NCBI GenBank assembly: GCA_023416965.1
Contig: JAEZGJ010000161.1
Coordinates: 1-24,247 of the forward strand
DNA: 24,247 nt
From: Pseudomonadota bacterium
GTDB taxonomy: Bacteria; Pseudomonadota; Alphaproteobacteria; Rhizobiales; Phreatobacteraceae
Reading direction: 5' to 3'
Positions 17,776-24,247 of this stretch are shown here, piece by piece. How positions within the stretch are numbered: position 1 is the stretch's first letter; every line of letters begins with the position of its first letter. Made by a program: the position numbers and the translations under genes. Under the pieces are notes generated by a model. That model saw nothing but the letters and a program-made list of their open reading frames with translations. It was not told the DNA's origin and searched no databases.

Positions 17776-18648
17776 TCAGCCGCTGCGGGCCCCACGGTCC
17801 ATGCGCGGCGCCAGCAGGATCGCGAGACCTGCCAGCACGAGGGCCATTCCCGACAGTTGGGCCGGCCCGAACCTCTCGCCGAGCAGCAACGATGCGGCGC
17901 AGGCGCCGATCACCGGCACGAGCAGGGGAAAGGGAGCGAGGCGGGCGGCAGGATAGGCCGCGAGCAGCCGGCCCCAGGCGGCATAGCCGAAGGTGGTCGC
18001 GACGAGGCCGAGATAGAGCGCCGACAGCCAGCCGGTGGCCGAGGTCGCGGCGAGACCGGCGAGAATGGCCTCCGGCCCGTCCAGGACCAGCGCCAGCGCA
18101 ATCCCGGGAAGCGGCGGCACGAGGCTGAGCCATGCGACGAGGGCGGCCATGTCGCCGCGATCGACGCGGCGCATCAGGAGATTGCCTGCCGCGAAGCTGG
18201 CCGGCGACAGCATCAGCACCGCGAGGGCGCCGAGGCTGAAGCTGCCGCTCGCCGCCCCCGCGATCACCACCAGTCCCAGGGAGGCTGCCGCCATGGCGAG
18301 GATCTGGCGGCCGTCGGGACGCTCCCCGGCGAAGAGCGCGGCCAGCGCCACGGTGAGCAGCGCCTGACTCTGCACCACGACGGCCGCGATGCCCGCGGGC
18401 ACGCCGAAGCGAATGCCAAGAAACTGGAAGAAGAACTGACCGACGAACCAGGTGGCGCCGATGGCGAGGACGAGCGAGACGGGCAATGCCGGCCTCGGCA
18501 GCACCAGGACCGGCAGCGCGGCGACGCCGAAACGGATCGCCAGGAGAAGCGCCGGCGACAACGTTTCAAGCGCCAGCTTGGTGAAGACGAAGGCGAGGCC
18601 CCAGGCGAAGGCCACCGAGAGCGCGAGGGCGACGTCAACCGGCTTCAT
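17776..18648 (-). CDS. EamA-family (DMT) small-molecule exporter
   Basis: A 290-residue inner-membrane protein with about ten transmembrane segments in two EamA repeats (roughly 1-135 and 145-285). The N-terminus VDVALALSVAFAWGLAFVF and the ALETLSPALLLAIRFGVAALP stretch are typical of the drug/metabolite transporter family (RhaT/EamA), whose members export amino acids or other metabolites; some act as importers. ATG at 18648 is preferred over a TTG at 18663; neither has a strong ribosome site. It lies downstream of the zinc peptidase gene by 98 bp on the same strand and might be read through from it. Substrate unknown. Confidence 0.9.
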   Translation of the reverse strand: MKPVDVALALSVAFAWGLAFVFTKLALETLSPALLLAIRFGVAALPVLVLPRPALPVSLVLAIGATWFVGQFFFQFLGIRFGVPAGIAAVVVQSQALLTVALAALFAGERPDGRQILAMAAASLGLVVIAGAASGSFSLGALAVLMLSPASFAAGNLLMRRVDRGDMAALVAWLSLVPPLPGIALALVLDGPEAILAGLAATSATGWLSALYLGLVATTFGYAAWGRLLAAYPAARLAPFPLLVPVIGACAASLLLGERFGPAQLSGMALVLAGLAILLAPRMDRGARSG

Positions 18649-18746
18649 GCGGCACAGTGGCAAGGCTTGCCGGCGATGACCAATTCAAACGGCTGATCCC
18701 AGCCATCGCAGAGCCGCGCGTGACCGGCCCGCTTCGGGCGCCAGCC

Positions 18747-19646
18747 TTACAGCTCCCGCGACTGAAAGGTGTTGCAGCTCGACACCTGACCGCTCCTCAG
18801 CCCCGTCATGAACCAGCGCTGGCGCTGGGCCGAGGAGCCGTGGGTGAAGCTGTCGGGCACCACATAGCCCTGCGAGCGGCGCTGCAGCATGTCGTCGCCG
18901 ATGGCGGCGGCGGCCTGCATGGCCTGGCGCACGTCGGCCTCGTCGATGAAGCGGTACTGCTGCTGGGTGTGATAGGCCCAGACGCCGGCGAAACAGTCGG
19001 CCTGCAGTTCGACGCGCACCTGCAGCGCATTGCTCTCGCGCTCGCTGCCCGAGGCGCGCTGGGCCTGCTGGACGCGGCTCAGCACGCCCATCAGGTTCTG
19101 CACGTGGTGGCCCACCTCGTGGGCGACGACATAGGCATAGGCGAAGCGGCAGGCATTGTCGCCGCCGGTGCAGCCGCGGAACTTGGTCGCCAGCTCGCGA
19201 AAGAAAGAGGTATCAAGATACACCTTGTTGTCGTTGGGGCAGTAGAACGGGCCCATCTCCGACTGGGCGGCGCCGCAGCCGGAGCGGGTGCGGGCGTTGA
19301 ACATGACGAGGCCCGGCGCCTGGTAGCGGCGGCCCGCCTCCTGGAAGATCTTCTGCCAGGCGTCCTCGGTGGAGCCGAGGACGGCGGCGACGAAATCGCC
19401 CATCTGGTCGGTCGGCCGTCCGCCCTGGCGCGAGGGCGCCTGCTGCTCCACCTGGCGCTGGCTGCCGCGGGTCACCGCCTCGTAGCCGCCGACGAGGACC
19501 GCAGGGTTGATGCCGGTGATGTAGGAGATCAGGCCGACGACGATCATGCCGCCGATGCCGATGCCGGCGGGGCCGCCGGGAACGCCGCCACCGCCGCCGC
19601 GTCGATCTTCGATATTGTCGGAACGGCGCAGATCTTCCCAACGCAT
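18747..19646 (-). CDS. YpfJ-family zinc metallopeptidase (membrane-anchored)
   Basis: A 299-residue protein of the YpfJ/KPN_02809 family. It begins MRWEDLRRSDNIEDRRG, has a Gly-rich linker and one membrane segment (~28-46), then a periplasmic metallopeptidase domain. The active-site HEVGHH is at 176-181 and the third ligand is probably in VELQADC (Glu213 or Asp217). Cys124/Cys136 and Cys159/Cys166 are placed as likely disulfides. GAGGGG lies 8 bases before the ATG. The family's physiological substrate is not known. It is divergent from ccrM with 229 bp between, a space containing a CtrA-like box and a short inverted repeat. Unknown whether both genes share control. Confidence 0.9.
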   Translation of the reverse strand: MRWEDLRRSDNIEDRRGGGGGVPGGPAGIGIGGMIVVGLISYITGINPAVLVGGYEAVTRGSQRQVEQQAPSRQGGRPTDQMGDFVAAVLGSTEDAWQKIFQEAGRRYQAPGLVMFNARTRSGCGAAQSEMGPFYCPNDNKVYLDTSFFRELATKFRGCTGGDNACRFAYAYVVAHEVGHHVQNLMGVLSRVQQAQRASGSERESNALQVRVELQADCFAGVWAYHTQQQYRFIDEADVRQAMQAAAAIGDDMLQRRSQGYVVPDSFTHGSSAQRQRWFMTGLRSGQVSSCNTFQSREL

Positions 19647-19797
19647 GGCGTCAACCCCTCACACGCGGCGATCATGCCGCTGCGGTACGGGAGGTGCAAC
19701 TCCCGGCGGGGGCGTCGGTTTCACGACGACCGCACTCTTTGCGGGACGCCGTGTTTACCAATCGGTGACGGAATATTTCTGCAGTCGAGCCTGCGAT

Positions 19798-19813
19798 TTA
19801 AGTGTCCCTTTAC
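19798..19813 (+). promoter_or_regulatory. Near-consensus CtrA box upstream of ccrM
   Basis: The sequence TTAA-GTGTCCC-TTTAC matches the CtrA consensus TTAA-N7-TTAAC with one mismatch in the second half. It ends 62 bases before the ccrM start and lies in an AT-richer patch, as expected for a promoter region. In Caulobacter crescentus, CtrA activates ccrM late in the cell cycle, so a box here fits established regulation. Confidence 0.6.
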
Positions 19814-19875
19814 TCTACCGGGCCACTCTCGCGGGGCGTTGCGACACGATTGTTTTGCGTACCGAGTGCCGCCTG

Positions 19876-21036
19876 ATGCTGTTGACGTCGAACGGAACTG
19901 CCCGATCTGGTGACCGCGTACGGGCGGTCCGTTCGCCTTCGCTCGCCCCCGACCAGGGGCTCGGCCTCTCGGGGCGCATCATCCTCGGCGACTGTGTCGC
20001 GGCGCTGAACGACCTGCCGGCGGCCTCCGTCGACATGGTCTTCGCGGATCCCCCCTACAATCTGCAGCTCCAGGGTGAGCTGCACCGCCCCGACGATAGC
20101 CGCGTCGACGCGGTGACGGACGACTGGGACCAGTTCGAGAGCTTTTCCGCCTACGACGCCTTCACGCGGGACTGGCTCACCGCCGCCCGCCGGGTGCTGA
20201 AGCCGAACGGCTCGCTCTGGGTGATCGGCTCCTACCACAACATCTTCCGCGTCGGCACGGCGCTGCAGGACCTCGGCTTCTGGGTGCTGATCGATGTCAT
20301 CTGGCGCAAGGCGAACCCGATGCCGAACTTCCGCGGCCGGCGGTTCACCAATGCCCACGAGACGCTGATCTGGGCTTCGCGGGACGCCAAGGCCCGCTAC
20401 ACCTTCAACTACGAGGCCCTCAAGGCGGGCAACGAGGATGTCCAGGTCCGCTCGGACTGGTTCATCCCGCTCTGCACCGGCGAGGAGCGCCTCAAGGACG
20501 AGACGGGCCGCAAGGTTCATCCGACGCAGAAGCCCGAGGCGCTGATCGCCCGGGTGCTGCTCGCCTCCTCCAAGCCCGGGGACGTCGTCCTCGATCCTTT
20601 CTTCGGCTCCGGGACCACCGGGGCCGTTGCCAAGCGCCTCGGCCGCCGGTTCATCGGGATCGAACGCGATCCCGCCTATGCGAGAGCGGCCGAGGCGCGT
20701 ATTTCTTCGGTGGAGCCGCTGGCGGAGGCCTCCCTCGCCGCCTTCACAACCGCGCGCGAGGCGCCGCGCGTCGCCTTCGCCTCGCTGGTCGAGCGCGGCA
20801 TGGTTCAGCCCGGCACGGTGCTGACCGACGAGAAGGGCCGTTTCCAGGCGGTCGTCCGTCCCGACGGCTCGCTGATGGCCGGGCCGCAGGTGGGCTCGAT
20901 CCACAAGATCGGGGCCCTGGTGCAGGGCGCCCAGGCCTGCAACGGCTGGACCTTCTGGCACGTCAACGACAATGGCCGCCTGTCGCCGATCGACGCCCTG
21001 CGGGCGCGTATCCGCGAGGAGATGGGCGCCTCCTGA
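19876..21036 (+). CDS. ccrM: Cell-cycle adenine DNA methyltransferase CcrM (GANTC)
   Basis: A 386-residue beta-class N6-adenine methyltransferase, DPPY first (58-61) and the S-adenosylmethionine motif DPFFGSGTT later (240-248). The stretches RVDAVTDDWDQFESF, GSYHNIFRVGTALQDLGFWVL, NPMPNFRGRRFTNAHETLIWAS and HPTQKPEALI are close to Rhizobium/Brucella/Caulobacter CcrM. Residues ~290-386 form the C-terminal domain found in CcrM and absent from most other beta-class enzymes, needed for DNA recognition. CcrM methylates GANTC after replication and couples transcription to the cell cycle; it is essential in several alphaproteobacteria. The ATG at 19876 has only a weak ribosome site and gives about 34 residues before the conserved RIILGDC. 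There is no adjoining restriction gene, consistent with an orphan methylase. No GANTC site is visible in its upstream region. Confidence 0.95.
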   Translation: MLLTSNGTARSGDRVRAVRSPSLAPDQGLGLSGRIILGDCVAALNDLPAASVDMVFADPPYNLQLQGELHRPDDSRVDAVTDDWDQFESFSAYDAFTRDWLTAARRVLKPNGSLWVIGSYHNIFRVGTALQDLGFWVLIDVIWRKANPMPNFRGRRFTNAHETLIWASRDAKARYTFNYEALKAGNEDVQVRSDWFIPLCTGEERLKDETGRKVHPTQKPEALIARVLLASSKPGDVVLDPFFGSGTTGAVAKRLGRRFIGIERDPAYARAAEARISSVEPLAEASLAAFTTAREAPRVAFASLVERGMVQPGTVLTDEKGRFQAVVRPDGSLMAGPQVGSIHKIGALVQGAQACNGWTFWHVNDNGRLSPIDALRARIREEMGAS

Positions 21037-21126
21037 CCCGCCGGCCGGCTTGACCTGACGTCGATCAAGGCGGGACCTTATATGGTCCTGCTAGGACGGC
21101 GCCCCGAACGGTCCGGAAGGCTGGCG

Positions 21127-22125
21127 ATGAAACTGCGCTCCTGGTTGATCCTGCTGCTGATCGCAGCCACCGTCGGCGGTGCTGTCTTCTGGCGCTACGG
21201 CCGCGGGGCCGAGGTGCAGCTGCAGGCCGTCGGCCGCGGCACGGCGGCCGAAATCGTCTATGCGACGGGGGTCGTCGAACCGGTGCGCTGGGCCAAGATG
21301 GCCTCGATGGCGCGCGAGCGCATCGTCGCCCATTGCGCCTGCGAGGGCCGCACGGTGAAGGAGGGCGACATGCTCGCCCGCCTCGATGACCGGGAGGTGC
21401 GCGCCAATCTGGCCGAGCAGCAGGCGCGTCTCGCCCTGGCTCAGCGCGAGGTGGACCGGGTGAGCCAGCTGCTGCAGCGCGGGGTCTCCACCCAGCAGGC
21501 CTATGACAAGGCCACCGCCGATCTCGCGCAGATGCGGGCGCTGGTGGCCGCCACGAACGAGAGACTGGGCAATTACCAGATCCTCGCGCCGCGGGACGGC
21601 GTCGTGCTGCGGCAGGACGGGGAGGTCGGGGAGATCGCCGATGTCGGCCAGATCCTGTTCCGCGTCGGCGACCCGCGCCCCCTGCAGGTGACGGCGGACG
21701 TGGCCGAGGAGGACATTCCGCGCGTCAGGGTGGGCCAGACGGTGCTGCTGCGCACCGACGCCTTCAAGGACCGGCCGCTCGACGGGACGGTGCGCGACAT
21801 CACGCCGATGGGCGACACGGCGACCAAGACCTTCCGCATCCGCATCGCGCTTCCCGACGACACGCCGCTGCATTTCGGCATGTCGGTGGAGGCCAACATC
21901 GTCACCCGCGAGGCGAAGGACGTGCTGCTGGTGCCGAACGAGGCTATCATCGGCGGCGCGGTCTTCACGGTCGATGCCGGCCGCATCGCGCGCCGCCCGG
22001 TGGAGACCGGCATCCGCGGCACGCGGCTCACCGAGATCCGCTCCGGCATCGCCGAAGGCGACCGCATCGCCGTGCCGGCCGAGGCGCGCTGGCGCGGCGG
22101 CGAGCGGGTGCGCGTCGCGCCATGA
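21127..22125 (+). CDS. HlyD/MFP-family periplasmic adaptor (DevB/MacA-like)
   Basis: A 332-residue membrane-fusion protein. The ATG at 21127 is chosen because GGAAGG lies 6 bases upstream; an in-frame ATG at 21082 lacks one. A TM anchor is at 5-22. The lipoyl half-motifs are at ~45-90 (VKEGDMLARLDD) and ~150-182 (ILAPRDGVVLRQDGEVGEI), with a coiled-coil hairpin (~90-148) between, then beta-barrel and membrane-proximal domains (LLVPNEAII at 267-275). The hairpin is short, about 30 residues per arm. It links an inner-membrane exporter to an outer-membrane partner, not in the window. Its stop overlaps the permease ATG by 4 bp. Confidence 0.9.
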   Translation: MKLRSWLILLLIAATVGGAVFWRYGRGAEVQLQAVGRGTAAEIVYATGVVEPVRWAKMASMARERIVAHCACEGRTVKEGDMLARLDDREVRANLAEQQARLALAQREVDRVSQLLQRGVSTQQAYDKATADLAQMRALVAATNERLGNYQILAPRDGVVLRQDGEVGEIADVGQILFRVGDPRPLQVTADVAEEDIPRVRVGQTVLLRTDAFKDRPLDGTVRDITPMGDTATKTFRIRIALPDDTPLHFGMSVEANIVTREAKDVLLVPNEAIIGGAVFTVDAGRIARRPVETGIRGTRLTEIRSGIAEGDRIAVPAEARWRGGERVRVAP

Positions 22126-23357
22126 ACCTCGTCATCGACATCGCCTGGACCCATATCGCCGCCCGCCTGCGCCAGACGGTGGTCGCCGTGCTCGGCGTCT
22201 CCATCGGCGTCGGTTTCTCCATCATGATGGCGGCGCTGATGCAGGGATCGCAGGAGGACTTCGTCCGCACCCTCGTCAACGCCATGCCGCATGTCGCCAT
22301 CAACGACGAGCGGCGCGAGGCCCCGCGCCAGCCGGCGGAGGAGGCCTTCGACACCGCCCAGATCCGCGGCCTGACGCCGGCCACCCGGCGGCGCGGCATC
22401 AACAATCCGATCGCCACCATCGCGGCGCTGGAGAGCTGGGTGCCCGGCGCGGTGACGCCCTCGGTCCAGGCGCGCGGCATCCTGCGCTACGGCGGCAAGG
22501 ACGTGACCTCGGTGATCGTCGGCATCGACCCCGTCCGCGAGCCACGGGTGTCGCAGCTCGTCAACCACCTCAGGCAGGGTTCGCTTCCCGCCCTCTACCG
22601 CGCGACCAACGCCATCATCCTCGGCGACAGGCTGGCCGAGAAGCTCGGCGCGCGTCTCGGCTCCAACATCTCCATGTCGGCCGGGACGGGCAAGGTGATG
22701 ACCGGCCAGGTGGTCGGCATCTTCCGTTCGGGTGTCCGGGCGGTGGACGAGGGAACGTCCTACGTCCTGATCAAGACCGCGCAGATCCTCGCCGAGCAGA
22801 CCGGCCTCATCAACGAGATCCGCATCCGCCTCAACGATCCGATGAACGCCAAGGCGGTGGCGGACCGGATCATCGCCGATACGGGCCTGAAGACGGTGTC
22901 CTGGCAGGAGGCGAACGAGGACCTCATGTCGGCCTTCGTCATCCGCAACATCATCATGTACACCGTGGTCGGCGCCATCCTGCTGGTCGCCTCCTTCGGC
23001 ACCTACAACATCATCTCCACCATCACCTTCGAGAAGAGTCGCGACATCGCGATCATGAAGTCACTGGGCCTGACGCAGTCCACCGTCCGGCGCATCTTCA
23101 TCCTGGAGGGGCTCGCCATCGGCCTTGCAGGGGCGCTCGCCGGATCGGTGCTCGGCTTCGTGCTGACGCAGGTCATGCTGTCCATCGAGATCAAGACCGG
23201 CTTCACCGACGCCACCCACCTGCCGCTCATCGTGGCCCCACTGCATTATGTGATCGCCGGCGGCATCGCGCTCGCGTCCTCCGCCGTGGCGGGCTTCTTT
23301 CCGGCGCGCAAGGCGGCGCGCGTCCATCCTGTCGAGATCATCCGGGGGGCGACATGA
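22122..23357 (+). CDS. FtsX/MacB-type ABC exporter permease (DevC-like)
   Basis: A 411-residue permease. TM1 is ~18-40, then a ~230-residue periplasmic domain (~41-270), and three more membrane segments at ~275-297, ~325-353 and ~368-393, the four-TM layout of MacB/LolC/FtsX. Between TM2 and TM3 the cytoplasmic STITFEKSRDIAIMKSLGLT motif is the ATPase-contacting helix of FtsX-family proteins. The end FPARKAARVHPVEIIRGA is the family's signature tail. Overlaps by 4 bp at both ends (22122-22125 and 23354-23357) tie it to adaptor and ATPase. Such exporters move lipoproteins, peptides, siderophores or glycolipids, so the cargo cannot be named. Confidence 0.92.
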   Translation: MNLVIDIAWTHIAARLRQTVVAVLGVSIGVGFSIMMAALMQGSQEDFVRTLVNAMPHVAINDERREAPRQPAEEAFDTAQIRGLTPATRRRGINNPIATIAALESWVPGAVTPSVQARGILRYGGKDVTSVIVGIDPVREPRVSQLVNHLRQGSLPALYRATNAIILGDRLAEKLGARLGSNISMSAGTGKVMTGQVVGIFRSGVRAVDEGTSYVLIKTAQILAEQTGLINEIRIRLNDPMNAKAVADRIIADTGLKTVSWQEANEDLMSAFVIRNIIMYTVVGAILLVASFGTYNIISTITFEKSRDIAIMKSLGLTQSTVRRIFILEGLAIGLAGALAGSVLGFVLTQVMLSIEIKTGFTDATHLPLIVAPLHYVIAGGIALASSAVAGFFPARKAARVHPVEIIRGAT

Positions 23358-24070
23358 CCGGTCCCCTCATCGAGACGCGCAAGGCGACCCGCATCCTGCC
23401 CGGAACGGTGCCGGTGACGCTGGTGGCCGACATCGATCTCCTCATCCACGAGAAGCAGTTCGTCGCCATCACCGGCCCGTCGGGCTCGGGCAAGTCCTCG
23501 CTCCTCTATCTCCTCGGCCTGCTCGACGTGCCGACCAGCGGAGAGGTGCTGGTGAGGGGTCACGACACGAGCCTGCTGGACGACGACGAGCGGGCGGAGA
23601 TCCGGCTGGAGACGCTCGGATTCATTTTCCAGTTCCACTTCCTCCTTCCCGAGTTCACCACGACTCAGAACGTCATGCTGCCGATGCGGGCGCTGGGGAA
23701 GCTCTCGGCGCGGCAGATGAAGGAGCGTGCCGAGGGCCTGCTCGCGTCGCTCGGACTCGAGGACCATCTCGCCAAGCGCCCCGACCAGCTCTCGGGCGGC
23801 CAGCGCCAGCGGGTCGCTGTGGCGCGGGCGCTGGCCAACGATCCGCCGGTGATCCTCGCCGACGAGCCGACCGGCAGCCTCGATTCGAAATCTTCCGAGC
23901 AGGTGTTCCAGATTCTGCGCGACCTCGTCGACAAGGACGGGCGCTCCGTCGTCGCCGTCACCCACGCCATCGACCTCGCCGAGCGGATGGACCGCCGCGT
24001 CCACCTGGTGGACGGGCGCATCGTGTCCGACGAGATGCAGGCGGCAGGTCCGGTTCCGCAGCCGGCGTGA
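23354..24070 (+). CDS. LolD/MacB-family ABC exporter ATPase (DevA-like)
   Basis: A 238-residue ATPase. Walker A GPSGSGKS is at 41-48, the Q-loop is Gln93, the signature LSGGQ is at 146-150, Walker B VILADEP is at 166-172 and the switch His is in VTHAIDLAERM. The DVPTSGEVLVRGHD stretch is typical of the LolD/MacB group, and the intact motifs suggest function. It closes the adaptor-permease-ATPase unit in the order of cyanobacterial devBCA. The ATG overlaps the permease stop by ATGA. The next gene begins 61 bp downstream with its own ribosome site. Confidence 0.93.
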   Translation: MTGPLIETRKATRILPGTVPVTLVADIDLLIHEKQFVAITGPSGSGKSSLLYLLGLLDVPTSGEVLVRGHDTSLLDDDERAEIRLETLGFIFQFHFLLPEFTTTQNVMLPMRALGKLSARQMKERAEGLLASLGLEDHLAKRPDQLSGGQRQRVAVARALANDPPVILADEPTGSLDSKSSEQVFQILRDLVDKDGRSVVAVTHAIDLAERMDRRVHLVDGRIVSDEMQAAGPVPQPA

Positions 24071-24131
24071 CCGCCGGCACGATGACGCCACGGTTCGGCG
24101 CTAGTGGGGCGGCATCCAACAGGAGGTTCCC

Positions 24132-24247
24132 ATGCGTCTCGCCCTCGTCTCCGCCGCCGCCGCGGCCGTGCTCCTCGTCGCGGTGCCGGGCTCGCCGGGC
24201 CCGGCCTCGGCGCAGCAGCCGCCGCGGGCGACCGGTCCCTCCCAGCC
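24132..24247 (+). CDS. Exported protein, N-terminal part only (window end)
   Basis: A clear AGGAGG at 24121-24126 sits 5 bases before an ATG that opens a frame running off the window (38 codons seen). The residues form a signal peptide: Arg2, a hydrophobic Ala/Val/Leu stretch (~4-18) and a likely cleavage after ASA (res 25-27) before QQPPRATGPSQ. The mature part starts Pro-rich and Gln-rich. No family can be assigned from this. It follows the exporter genes by 61 bp and could be cotranscribed. Confidence 0.75.
   Translation, partial: MRLALVSAAAAAVLLVAVPGSPGPASAQQPPRATGPSQ

Noticed and set aside
19546..19875. Upstream extension of the ccrM frame into the ypfJ gene
   Set aside because: The extension is proline/arginine-rich and antisense to the ypfJ N-terminus; CcrM similarity begins only near residue 34 of the chosen product.
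19647..19875. GANTC methylation sites controlling ccrM
   Set aside because: Reading the stretch base by base I found none.
21078..21084. TATATG as a -10 element for the adaptor gene
   Set aside because: Its distance from TTGACC (21050-21055) is about 22-23 bases, too long for a standard sigma70 promoter.

Overview
The window is about 24 kb of GC-rich, gene-dense chromosome from an alphaproteobacterium, most likely a member of Hyphomicrobiales (Rhizobiales). This rests on the high GC content, a CcrM-type adenine methyltransferase preceded by a near-consensus CtrA box, a palindromic intergenic repeat of the kind common in that order, and the overall protein resemblance. No genus can be named. 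I see no rRNA, tRNA, CRISPR array, prophage or insertion sequence, and no gap above 300 bases without a gene.

Layout. Positions 1-4710: a YqaA/DedA-type membrane protein at the edge (minus), a small winged-helix regulator followed by an NlpC/P60 cell-wall hydrolase (plus), then a secreted DsbA-like thiol oxidoreductase and a large chemoreceptor (minus). Positions 4846-11107 (minus): a probable single transcription unit in the order hydantoin/Asp-Glu racemase, YejB-type permease, YejE-type permease, antitoxin, PIN-domain toxin, YejF-type double ATPase, 2-hydroxyacid dehydrogenase. Most junctions overlap or nearly abut. Divergent from it, 11179-12660, is a D-hydantoinase/dihydropyrimidinase. 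Positions 12792-17715: an M3 peptidyl-dipeptidase, a convergent trypsin-like exported protease, an orphan LuxR-type response regulator and a Tat-exported metallo-beta-lactamase-fold enzyme. Positions 17776-21036: an EamA exporter and a YpfJ-type zinc peptidase (minus), divergent from ccrM. Positions 21127-24247: a DevBCA/MacAB-type tripartite exporter (adaptor, permease, ATPase) with 4-bp overlaps, then the start of a small exported protein.

Functionally the centre is peptide and hydantoin nitrogen scavenging: a peptide-type ABC importer without a substrate-binding protein in the window, a racemase and hydantoinase that suit processing of racemic 5-substituted hydantoins, and a peptidyl-dipeptidase. 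Envelope functions (NlpC/P60, DsbA-like, S1 protease, MBL enzyme, exporter) make up most of the rest, with CcrM as the cell-cycle gene.

The most unusual structure is a two-gene toxin-antitoxin module (7424-8098) set exactly between yejE and yejF. It has 21 bp before it and an ATGA overlap with yejF after it, so the transporter's ATPase appears translationally tied to the toxin. The antitoxin belongs to no family I recognise.
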